Assembly (NCBI GenBank): GCA_027946555.1
Contig: JAPEVC010000075.1
Coordinates: 85,027-149,026 of the forward strand
Direction of reading: 5' to 3'
DNA from: Gnomoniopsis sp. IMI 355080
Taxonomy: Eukaryota > Ascomycota > Sordariomycetes > Diaporthales > Gnomoniaceae
DNA: 64,000 bases
The first letter of the stretch is position 1; each line of letters begins with the position of its first letter. The notes below the pieces were generated by a model. It was not told where the DNA came from. It worked only from the letters and a program-made list of their open reading frames with translations, and ran no database searches. The translations under genes and the position numbers were made by a program. Shown here piece after piece: positions 54,688 through 64,000 of the stretch.

Positions 54688-57600
54688 ATGGAGCAAACAT
54701 CAAAGCAATTAGTCTTGGCCGGTCGTTTAAGACCCGAAGTTCGCCTCGGACTGGCGATCTCAGAGTTCGTGCAGACTCTCGACGACGGCCGGCGGCAGCA
54801 ATTCCGACAGATGCAGAATATCAGCAGCAAGCATGTATCGGGCTTGGATGTTCTGAGGCTTGCTGAAGAGATCAATAAAGATGGCGCGCGGAAACATAGA
54901 TCATGGAGGGCGTATGGAACAAAACTTGGGAGTTTCCTCACGAGGCTGCAAACTTTCGCCAGCATCGGGGATGTGTTAATTGGCGGTTCCCAGAACTTGA
55001 TTGCAACTGGAGTCTGGAGCGCTGTCAGACTATGCCTCTTGGTAAACCTGCAACATGAAATTCCAGGCACGGACGAAAGTTAACTTCAAGTCTAGTCTGC
55101 CACAAGTTTTCTCGTTTATTTTGAGAAACTTTCAGCACTTCTGCTGAGGATCGGAACATCCTGTTCCCTGAATGAGGATTTCTCTCGCCTATTCCCGCAC
55201 TCCAAGGATCTCCAAAGTCATTTGTGCGATTACCTCACCCTCGTGCTCAAACTCTGCCGCAAAGTGGTCGCCTTCACAAATAAGAATTTGGCCTTGCAGG
55301 TTCTTTCGTCTGTAGGCACGACATTCCAAGACGAATACGGGAAGATCGAAGTAGAGATGGTGGAACGCGGGCGTCTCATCCAACAAACTGCCAATCGCTT
55401 GGCTGCAAAGTCGCTTCTAGACGCCGAGGCCAGATCCACGAACAGATCTCACGGCCTTTCTAAGTTGATATCTAGAGAGTCCGACAGAAACAGATCAGAT
55501 GCCCAGAAGTATCGAACTTTGCAGCATCTATCCCCCGGCCAGGGCCAATACGTGACAGCCTTTCAACGACAGCGGCGCAAAGGGACCTGCAAATGGATAT
55601 TCGAATCCAAATCCTTCGTGGATTGGAAGTCCGCGACAAATTCCTCAGTCTTGTGTGTCAGCGGAAAGCTTGGAAGCGGAAAGACGGTAGCGATGGCTAA
55701 CATCGTGGCCCAGATGAGTGGTGAGCTGCGGGCATGTGCATACTTCTTCTGCACACACAAAGAGGTCCAGAGTCTCAGAGCCACTGCCATTCTCCAAAGT
55801 CTAGCCTACCACTTGCTAGACGCCTTGAGAAGTAACGAATTAATGTGGCAAAACATCATCGAGAGATGGGGCAGCATGCCCACGATCAATTCCCCGGACG
55901 ACATCGGGGATCTGCTATTGTACTGCCTTCCCACAGATTGTAAGTACGCTATCCTTTTGGACGGGGTTGAAGACTGTCCCGACGACGAGATTGAGGATAC
56001 TCTACGGATCATCTACCGTCTAATGAAAAAACGAACCGTCCTGTTTTGTTATTCTGCACGGTCCGGGTCAAAATTCCAGATTATGGCTCAACGAAAGTTT
56101 CGCAACGAAATCACACTCGGACTGGATGATAGAGAACACAGCAAAGAGATACAAGACTTCATTGCCAGCGAAATTGCTCGACGGAACTTCTCTCAGCATC
56201 TTACCCCTAAGTTGGAAGACTTTGTGGTTGAACAACTTGTGGCAGGATCGCAGGGAATGTAAGTCCATCAGACAACACAAGCTCTCAAGATCAAATCATT
56301 AACGTGATGAAACACTGTCCAGGTACCTATGGGTTTCGTTGCAAATTGATTCGATATTCCCTAGTCATTCTAACTCTGTTGTCACCGATGAGCGCACTCT
56401 GGATTTGCTCAACAATCTTCCCACAGATCTTCCCGAGGCTTTCGAGAGAGCCCTGGAAGGCATCGTTGATAAATCCTACCAGGGGAAGATATTCAAACTT
56501 ATTTCAGCTGCCGATCGTCCTCTCACAGTCGACGAGCTCCGGGTAGCTTTGACCGTAACTCCTGGTCAACCGGAGTGGCGTGTCGAGAAGCTGCCTAAAG
56601 ACGGACTCCAATTAATACGCCTTTGCGGAGGCAATCTCCTGGAGATTGATGACGAAGATGGAAGAGTCAGATTCATTCATCACAGTGTCGACCAACATAT
56701 CATATCTCCAGCAACAAGACCCAGCACGGAACCTTTCCATTTCTCTGTTGAGGAATCCCATAACTTCGTCGGCTCTGTTTGCGTCACATACTTGCATCTA
56801 GCCATGTTTGAGTCACGCATAGTTGTTTCCAAGAAGATCTCAGGCCTTGATGTGGCGGACAAGGCGAAGTCCGGCGCAGAGCGAGCCCATCCTGTAATCA
56901 GTCGATTGGCTCGGCATATGAAACCGAAGAGGTCAGCCTCGTCATCATCTTATGATCTTGACTTGGCACTTCTTGCCGCACAAGCTCAGGCATTCCGACA
57001 CAATGATTCTCTCGAGGTTAGGTGTTTTCACCAATATGCCTTGCACAGCTGGCTTCTTCATACCAAATCATTCGACAAGCACTACCCGGAAACGACCTCA
57101 TGTTGGGATTTGTGGCGGCAACTGATCTGGGATCAGCCCGAGGACGTGGAGCTTCCGTTTGACTGTCCGGCTGATGATCCACTGGGTGCACTGAGGTGGG
57201 CACAATCAAACCAGCATCTTGCCTTGTTTCGAACCGTGCTGGCTCCAGAGACCGGAATCCCAAAGCCAGAAAATTTTCTTGATTTTCTTGTGGGTCAATT
57301 CATCGGCTGTAAGAGCAAGAGCATACACGACCCAAGGTTCAGATTCATCGTGGATGAGACCCTCGAATGGTTATATGCGAGCATAAAAAAATACAGCATC
57401 GCGCCCAGCGTGGGGCACATCAATATTAGGTTCAAGTCGCGTATAAACCTTATCACAGGCCTCGTGGGTAGTGTGGACCTGGCTTCCGAACAAGAGGCTG
57501 GAAACGCCCACCAGACTGAGAAGAATAGACAAGCCACAGTGAAGGCACGCAAATTGGTACGGAAAAGGGCAGCTGAGACCTTCCAACATGCCGATGATAT

Positions 57601-57883
57601 AAGAATCTTTAACCCAAGGAAATCGGATCCGTTTAGCACCTCGTTACGTGCCATTTTGGTACTGCCAGTAGTCCAGGAGTCATTGAAAGGGGACTGGCTG
57701 TTCGAAGTCTTGCGTGACCTTCAAGCAAGAGGCGACCAGGAGGCATTGCGTATTATATTAGCTTTTCACCCGCTTCTACCTAAAGAGCTACCGGAGCATT
57801 ATATCGACCAGTCTGCCGTGGAGGAATATATATATACTATAATTAAAAAGCTGGATACCTTGGTACCGGATCTACGATTATGA
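54688..57883 (+). CDS. STAND NTPase (NACHT-type NLR) without C-terminal repeats
   Basis: Three exons, 54688-55041, 55096-56258 and 56323-57883, 1,025 aa, with 54- and 64-bp introns. Junction 1 rebuilds LLSATSFLVYFEKLSALL, a helical pattern seen in the N-terminal domain of many fungal STAND proteins; junction 2 rebuilds GSQGMYLWVSLQID, typical just after the NTPase core. Walker A is GKLGSGKT (residues 308-315) and Walker B is YAILLDGVED. The N-terminal ~280 residues are helical, possibly the effector. The C-terminal part (after about 700) shows no ankyrin, WD40 or TPR repeats that I can see, so the sensor region is unidentified. Proteins of this class act in vegetative incompatibility and cell-death signalling. 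Start is ATG 54688 (GCCATGGAG). Confidence 0.86.
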
Positions 57884-58433
57884 CAGCATGGGACCATCGT
57901 CCCTGATGGACATCATGGAGGCTACGGGGAAAGGCTGGAGTGAGCGTTCAGCGGCAAGGAAGGTAGCTTAGTACTGAGTACCTTGGCAGCTACCTCGTAG
58001 TCGATTGGAAAATTAAGCCGGTGATGGTGAATCTGGGACCAAAGTGTAAGACGGGAGTTAGACAATCTCAGCAAAATGCACCCTGGCTTCATCGTGTCAC
58101 AACCGAGCATATCAAGAAAAGGTGCGTTAGAAAGGGAGTGAACTGCTGCAACAACTCGGATATTGACGTTACAGCAAGCGATATCGAGCATCTTTGGATA
58201 TCATGTTTTTATTGCTTACTCATCAACCATCCTCCAATCGGCGCGATTCTAGATCTCGGCCGGCCAAAAATCGGCGAACAACTTCCAGAACTCTTCTGCA
58301 CAAGCCAACCCTCGCCACGACAATTGACAAACCTCACCTTTTTGACCTACATACCTCACACAGCAAGTTCCTTCCTCACCCACAAATACCATAACCCTCT
58401 TCATATTGAAAATAAAAACCCCGCCACCACCAA
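57884..58433. other. Intergenic, promoter of the MZM1 gene
   Basis: No gene seen. The last 100 bp before 58434 are C- and A-rich, like a fungal 5' UTR. Confidence 0.5.
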
Positions 58434-58864
58434 ATGGCCCTCCCAGCCTACCGCTCCCTTTTCCGCGCCACACGCCTCGCCTTCCAAGGCGACGAGCGCA
58501 TGCTCACCGCAGCACGAACCCAAATCCGCGCCAACTTTCGCGAGAAAGCCACCCTGCCAGCCTCCGACCCGGCCGTGCCTGATGCAATTCAACATGCTGA
58601 GGCAGTGGCGGCGTTCCTGAGGGCGAATGTTGTGCAGGGGAAGAGGGAAGGGAATGACGGGGAGACTTATAGTATGTCTACATAATTCCCCAACGGAAAG
58701 TCGTGAGAGGAGAAAGAAAAAAACAAAGAGGTTAATTACTAACAATTGTGTCTGGTATAGAATTGAGGATACATGAACATACGCATCGCGGGGATAACGA
58801 CTCGATCAAATCAGCTGGTGGAGGCAAGGAACTACTGGATGGAGGTGGCTGTTGCTCGAGCTAG
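58434..58864 (+). CDS. MZM1: LYR-motif complex III assembly factor MZM1 (LYRM7)
   Basis: Two exons, 58434-58671 and 58761-58864, with an 89-bp intron, 113 aa. The N-terminus YRSLFRATRLAF is an LYR/L-Y-R-type helix start with the following F; the splice junction gives TYKLRIHEHTHRGDN, a strongly conserved MZM1 segment. MZM1/LYRM7 chaperones the Rieske iron-sulfur protein in the mitochondrial matrix before its insertion into complex III. The length fits the family (about 110-125 aa). Single promoter, no operon-like partner. Confident call. Confidence 0.88.
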
Positions 58865-59283
58865 GACGGTGCTGGGATGCGACCGGTTGTGGAGATATAG
58901 CGCAAACATTGGACGAAGCTCAAGACTGTCTGGATTACAAGTGGCGAAAACCTGGTTTATTGTGGACTATGACTTCAAGAGCAGTCACGAAGAGGCGCAA
59001 GATTCAGTGACGGCGGTTTACCTTTGCTGAGCGGTGAAGGAGGCAAACAATCACCAACGGCATGGAAGTCAAAAAAGAGGATGATGGGTGAGACTGTAAG
59101 ATAGGATAGGCCTGGCACTATGATACCCCTCTGCTGTAAAAATCCAGTACCCCAAGTTGTGATCTTGCTCCTACCATGCGATGAACCCTTGCTTCCAGTG
59201 TTGCGCACGACCTGCCCGGCCGTCTTTTCAACACCACCAACGCCAAGTGCAATGAAATCTCCAAAACAAGAACGCGCCGTCTC
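58865..59283. other. Intergenic between convergent genes
   Basis: 3' flanks of MZM1 and SLT11. No other gene seen. Confidence 0.5.
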
Positions 59284-60477
59284 TTAGTTGCCTGCCAAAC
59301 TGGCATAGTTGACATCCGCAGCACCAGGTGGTGGAGCGACAGCCACGCCAGCAAGGGCATCCTGCTGTGCACCACCCGCACTGGCCTCCCCAGCATTTCC
59401 ACCCTCGATAGCTCGCTGCCCTCCTTGCTGCCGCCTCGCCTGGGGGAAAGCCGACCGCCCATCACGCAGCATCTCCGTCCTCTCCTCGCGATTCATCTGC
59501 CCGACCGCCTTGGGCTGACTCCACCGCACCCGCAGCGGACAGCCAGCAATGACCGCGCGGCCCCTGCACTCGTCCGCCGCCCGCTCGGCCGCCTCGCGCG
59601 TCTCGTAGTTGATGAATGCGCAGTGCGACATGTGCGAGCACACGAGCGACTTGATCTTGCCAAACGCCTTGAAATGGTCTCGGATCTTGAACTCGGGCAG
59701 GTCGTCCTCGATGCCCGTCACGAAGAGCGACATGATGTTTCGATCTGCGGGAGGCTCCCAGTCCTTTGGCCCGGGCGGAAGTTGCGCCGCAGAGGGGAAG
59801 GCGCCTTTGCGTGGGCCGCCGGGTCGCCCACCACCACCACCACCGCCGCGCCCTGCGCCTACTGCACCGGCCGCTCTCGAGTCGCGTGATCGTATGGGTC
59901 CTGCACCGCCCATGCCCGCACCTGTTGCGATGTTGCCTCCTGTTGACGCGCCGGCCCTTGAGCTCTCGCCTGTGGGGTTGCCCTCCTCATCGACTGTCCT
60001 GCCCTTTCTGAAATATGGCTTGCTCATCGCCAGCTTCCGCAACAATTCCCGTGCCTTCTCGTCTGTCTTTTCGTACTCTTCAATACCCGCGCGGCCCTCC
60101 TCGATAGCTTTCTCGTTGTTCTGCGCAAAGAATTCTCGGTTGATTTCGCTCTGGGGACCGGGTGCAACCATTTTCAAGGCCGCGTCGCGCACCACAATGG
60201 GCAGGCCGAAGGACAAGTCAAGCATGCAGCACTGGCAGCAGTTCTTGAGGCGGGCGCAGGTCAGGCAGATGGCGGTGCGCTTCTTGCGACCGTGGGCGCG
60301 ATCGGCAGACCACTGGAAGATGGTGAAGGGGCGGGAGCAGAGCTTGCACTCGGCGCCGTAATCTTCTTTGAGCATCTTGACGTATGGGTTCTCGGGTAGG
60401 CAAGACTCGCAGACGCTGGGGAAGTCGGTGGATTCCCAGCCGGAGCGATTAAGGTCTTGTTTTATTTGGGGCGGCAT
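59284..60477 (-). CDS. SLT11: Pre-mRNA-splicing factor SLT11/ECM2 (RBM22 homologue)
   Basis: Single exon, 397 aa, from ATG 60477 (MPPQIKQDLNRSGWE). The N-terminal cysteine-rich region (residues about 23-85; VCESC, AECKLCSRPF, AICLTCARLKNCCQCCM) is the zinc-binding part of the family. A helical linker (YFRKGRTVDEEGNP) and a Gly-rich stretch follow, then an RRM at about 250-323 (SLFVTGIEDDL and CAFINYETREAA). The tail is Gln/Ala-rich. SLT11/ECM2 (human RBM22) sits in the NTC-related complex of the active spliceosome and contacts U6 and pre-mRNA near the 5' splice site. The open frame extends 56 codons upstream but begins with a poor context; the MPPQIK start matches the family. Confidence 0.93.
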   Translation of the reverse strand: MPPQIKQDLNRSGWESTDFPSVCESCLPENPYVKMLKEDYGAECKLCSRPFTIFQWSADRAHGRKKRTAICLTCARLKNCCQCCMLDLSFGLPIVVRDAALKMVAPGPQSEINREFFAQNNEKAIEEGRAGIEEYEKTDEKARELLRKLAMSKPYFRKGRTVDEEGNPTGESSRAGASTGGNIATGAGMGGAGPIRSRDSRAAGAVGAGRGGGGGGGRPGGPRKGAFPSAAQLPPGPKDWEPPADRNIMSLFVTGIEDDLPEFKIRDHFKAFGKIKSLVCSHMSHCAFINYETREAAERAADECRGRAVIAGCPLRVRWSQPKAVGQMNREERTEMLRDGRSAFPQARRQQGGQRAIEGGNAGEASAGGAQQDALAGVAVAPPPGAADVNYASLAGN

Positions 60478-61729
60478 GGTGGCGGAGAATGTGGTGTGAT
60501 CGTGGTTGGCTGGAGGGTGCTCGGGGTGTCGCGCTACAGAATAAGAGCTGATGTCGTCGAAGGAGTTTAAACCGAGAGGTCCACGGCGTGGGAGAGCGTG
60601 GGCGATGAGAAGAGGTGGTGTTTGCGTGTGGGCTGATATACACACGGAAGTTTATCGATGGCCAAGGTCAGGATTGATGGCCAGGATAGAGAGGCAAGTC
60701 ACTTTCACAGTGGCGCAAGGAAAAGCGTCGCCCAACAAGCGCTGACCAGGATGTTTGGTACTCTTACTTATTAGGTAAGCGGTGAGTAGGCATGCCTAAA
60801 TAGAACGATCTTGCCCTGTACAACTTGGGGCAACACATACTTAGCTACATACTGCGCAATGATACCATGAGGTCGTGCAATACTGATTCCGTTTGTGGGT
60901 AGATATGCCTCTTGAGAATAGTGCAAAGCATTGCAGACTATAAAAGAACAATATCTTTCTCATACAATGAGGTACCATGGTAGTCAACTGCGATAAAGCG
61001 TGCATGCACATCTACATAGGTCTTAGTGTACCTGTCTTCAACGGTCTCCCTGTTTAAACTGTCGACGCAGGTGCGCCCAGTATGTGTGGCTATGCTCCTA
61101 AATGCTATGGGATATTCCGCTCACCCATGCCAAATCTGGGATGGGACAAATCACATTGTAGCATCAAAGTGGCGGATTGTTGTCGTCCTTCTTTTTGTGC
61201 TTCCTCAACAGGACGGAATGTTGTTAGTGTATATGGTAACTGAGGCTCGTCGTATTCGTATTGGCAGCGTTTTCGGGTTGGTGGTCGGGCGGATAATTCA
61301 CTGCAGCCCGAGGGAGGAGGACCCTTGCAGTCAAGAATAAGTGGGCTTCGGATCAATACTTGGTATTGATAAGGAAATGAGCGGCAATGGATGTAGACAA
61401 GCGGTATCGCTTGAGATGAGCTTCTCTGCTTCTGTGCATTAGCGCAGCGGGCTACCATCCGTCCCTGCGCAACAGGCCTGCAAGACACGCTACAGCAGTC
61501 CTGGGCCCCCTGTCCGTCGCCAGCTCATAATATCGCAACGTAAAAAAAGTTCCTGGTCACCGCAACACGCTCCACTCCTATCCTTTCTGGAATTGCTCTT
61601 GTACGCCGCGCTGTCCAGTCCTCACACTTTCTTCTCGTCCTCCTCCTTGGCCTTCCTTCAGTTCAATTGATACTTCAAAATCCCAAATTTCATCTTTCAA
61701 CCTAAATTGCACCCGTTCAACACGTCAAC
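60478..61729. other. Divergent promoter region, SLT11 and ERG6
   Basis: 1.25 kb between divergent start codons. The final ~120 bp before ERG6 are CT-rich, typical of a highly expressed fungal 5' leader. A short run at 61439-61450 resembles a tRNA box A but no tRNA follows. Confidence 0.55.
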
Positions 61730-63081
61730 ATGGGCAAGATTCAGCTGGAGCAGGAGAACAAGGAGCGTGATGCCGCCTTCAACAAGGCCATGCACGGCAA
61801 GACTGCCGCCCAGGCCAGCGGCATAGCTACCATTCTGTTCAAGGACCCGGAGGCTAAGCAGGCTGCTCTTGACGAGTACTTCAAGCACTTTGACAACAAG
61901 AAGGCCGAGAACGAGACCGAGGCTGATCGCAAGGTGCGTCTACACATCACTCAGCATCTCTGATCTACGTCTTTCACGTGGAACTAATCGCAACTTTTTG
62001 CGCAGGCACGGACCGACCAGTACGCCACTTTGACAAGACAGTCAGTAACTTGCTCTCCCCTCTCCCAAATTAATTCTTGCGAGCTCCCCGCTGACTCTTG
62101 AACCTTTTCCTCTTTTCTACAGCTACTATAACCTCGCCACCGACATCTACGAGTTCGGCTGGGGCCAGTCCTTCCACTTCTGCCGTTTCTCCATTGGCGA
62201 GCCTTTTTACCAGGCCATTGCCCGTCATGAGCACTACCTTGCACACCAGATCGGCATTCAAGAGGGCCAGATGGTGCTTGATGTTGGCTGCGGTGTTGGT
62301 GGACCTGCCCGGGAGATTGCCAAGTTCACTGGCGCAAACGTCACCGGCTTGAACAACAATGACTACCAGATCGACCGTGCGATAGCTTATGCCGAGAAAG
62401 AAAAGCTGGCCCACCAATTGACCTACGTCAAGGGTGACTTTATGGTAGGAGGCTTCCCACGCGCATATTTAGCACTCCACGGAACCCATCGCTAATAGTC
62501 CGCAGCAAATGCCCTTTCCTGACAACACTTTCGACCACGTCTATGCTATTGAGGCTACAGTGCACGCCCCCAAGCTTGCCGGTGTCTACAGCGAGATCTT
62601 CCGTGTGCTGAAGCCCGGTGGTACATTTGGTGTGTACGAGTGGCTCATGACCGACGACTACGACAACAACAACGCCGAGCACCGCAAGATCCGCCTGGCC
62701 ATCGAGCTGGGCAACGGCATCTCCAACATGGTGCCAATTCAAGAGGGTCTGGACGCCATGAAGGAGGCCGGCTTCGATCTGCTCAAGCATGAGGACCTCG
62801 CACAACGGCCCGACCCCATGCCGTGGTACTGGCCCTTGTCAGGCGAGCTCAAGTACCTGCAGCACTTTGGCGATGCCTTCACCATCGTCCGGATGACCAA
62901 GATCGGTCAATTCTTCACGCACGGGTTTGCGGGCTTGATGGAGACGCTGCGGATTGCACCCAAGGGCACACAAAAGACGGCGAATGCCCTGAGTGAGGGT
63001 GCGGATGGTCTGGTGGCTGGTGCAAGGCTGAACCTGTTCACGCCCATGTACCTGATGGTCGGCCGCAAGCCTGCGAATTAG
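61730..63081 (+). CDS. ERG6: Sterol 24-C-methyltransferase ERG6
   Basis: Four exons, 61730-61933, 62006-62040, 62123-62444 and 62506-63081, 378 aa; the second exon is only 35 nt. Motifs: HYYNLATDIYEFGWG near the N-terminus (substrate region), SAM motif I VLDVGCGVGGPA (residues 131-142), and the sterol-MT signature YAIEATVHAP and RVLKPGG. The C-terminal half carries the Sterol_MT_C region (WYWPLSGE, APKGTQKTA). ERG6 methylates C-24 of zymosterol or lanosterol-type sterols using SAM in the ER/lipid-droplet ergosterol pathway. Length is as expected (about 380). Codon use is strongly C-ending, consistent with high expression. Confidence 0.95.
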
Positions 63082-64000
63082 TTGGAGCAGGTTGATTGAG
63101 CTGTGCTGAGAACTGCAAATGTCGCGAGCAATGGAGCGGGCATGTAAAAAAAAAGAAGGGCGACTTGATTTTGCGACCGGAATTGAAGTACGATGCGCAT
63201 ATATATACGTTTCTAATAAGACCTACCGGCGCTGCTCATAGAAGAAGGGACGCCTCATCTTTTCTAGCGCTTTTGCAGAATAGAATAATAATACAAGGCC
63301 GCTGCCTCACTTATTAGGGTCACATAGAAAGAGTGAGTGTAAAAACAACAGTTAATTGCAACTCATACTGTGATTGAGTTCATGTTGTGCAACATGACCG
63401 CATGTATAGAAGTAACCTACTCCAAACCACATAACTTGCCCGTCCCAAGCCTTCGGTGACCGTTGATATCGGCCATGCCCATTTCAGCTGTAGTGGGCCA
63501 GCGGCAGCTTTGTTATATCTCGGCCATCAGACCTCCCGCACAATCCCGTCGGGGCCCACCTTGCAGACCTTGCAGAGGCGGGGAGCCAAGACAAGAACTA
63601 CTTGCGCGATGGGGAGGCCTGCAAGGCTGAGATAAGATTTTGTTGGTAGATGCTCACCCCCAGCAAAATCAACAGGGGTCCTTTGCCAGCATCGGAGCTC
63701 GTCAAGTCAGCCAGAAAAATTCCCTCGATTCCGAAGCGTTGAGATTCTGTCCGGACCTCCTTCCTGCGTGCTGTGCGAGCTGCGATAACCGCGTCTTTCT
63801 TCCTCTTCCTCCTCTTCTCCCATCAAACCTCACCACCCCAAGCGGTTCTGTTCGTCCAGTCCAGCTTGCTTTGCCTGCTGCTCGCAATTGGCAAAATCCT
63901 CGCAGCAGACCCGTCGTCGGTCTTTTTGTATTCCCATTCTTTTTCCCGCTCTAATACCCCCAAACCACTCAACCTCGACAAAAACCCTCCTCTATTCTCC
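63082..64000. other. 3' flank of ERG6 and likely leader of the next gene
   Basis: No gene within the window. The last ~150 bp (from about 63850) are pyrimidine-rich (TTTTTCCCGCTC, AACCACTCAACC), resembling a fungal 5' UTR, so a gene probably starts just past the right edge. Confidence 0.45.

Noticed and set aside
61439..61500. Possible tRNA gene starting at a TAGCGCAGCGGG box-A match
   Set aside because: No T-arm (GGTTCGA-like box B) or matching acceptor stem follows at tRNA spacing.

Overview
The window is nuclear DNA of a filamentous ascomycete (Pezizomycotina). Protein-coding genes are split by short GT-AG introns (50-160 bp) that mostly have GTAAGT-like donors and CTGAC/CTAAC-like branch sites. 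Intergenic DNA is moderate in length. The gene content is typical of moulds: STAND/NLR proteins, an RNA-dependent RNA polymerase, a microbial-type opsin and many MFS transporters. A Sordariomycete is my guess from the opsin plus carotenoid-oxygenase pair, but the class cannot be fixed from sequence alone. I rebuilt exon-intron structures by hand from splice consensus, reading phase and family motifs; coordinates given for genes run from start codon to stop codon and the exons are listed in the text.

Layout. 1-6.4 kb looks like the edge of a specialised-metabolism cluster: a 5'-truncated 2OG-Fe(II) oxygenase, a DHA2-type exporter, an isopenicillin-N-synthase-like 2OG oxygenase and a pyrroline-5-carboxylate reductase. 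The last two form the pair of activities used by known fungal pathways that make methylated prolines. 7.4-8.7 kb holds an orphan multi-pass membrane protein. 10.7-11.2 kb is a compact non-coding transposon-like element with near-perfect 55-bp terminal inverted repeats and telomere-like TTAGGG tracts inside. 11.5-16.7 kb encodes a very large protein (about 1,596 aa) ending in a CorA-like membrane domain. 17.4-19.2 kb is a DHA1/QDR-type MFS transporter. 19.8-21.1 kb is a ketosamine-3-kinase, divergent from a SesB-NACHT-WD40 NLR (21.8-26.8 kb).

28.5-34.1 kb is a photobiology module: a CarO-like rhodopsin with the proton-pump residues, divergent from a CarX/CarT-like carotenoid oxygenase that could supply retinal. 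35.2-40.0 kb has a GRE2-like NAD(P)-dependent reductase, a small mitochondrial-type membrane protein and a maltose/alpha-glucoside-type sugar transporter. 40.7-44.4 kb is an RNAi-type RNA-dependent RNA polymerase with a 75-bp tandem duplication in its N-terminal region. 44.4-47.4 kb has no gene I can support. 47.4-49.7 kb has two secreted proteins (an LPT-repeat protein and a Ser/Thr-rich, Cys-rich protein). 50.6-53.3 kb has homogentisate 1,2-dioxygenase divergent from a probable dimeric alpha/beta-barrel protein. 54.7-57.9 kb is a second STAND NTPase. The right end, 58.4-63.1 kb, is housekeeping: the LYR protein MZM1, the splicing factor SLT11/ECM2 and sterol 24-C-methyltransferase ERG6.

The left and central parts are therefore accessory in character (cluster edge, NLRs, RdRP, transposon-like element) and the right end is core genome. 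Nothing here is decisively a new system. The most interesting leads are the oxygenase/P5C-reductase pair, the giant CorA-like protein beside the inverted-repeat element, and the opsin/oxygenase pair.
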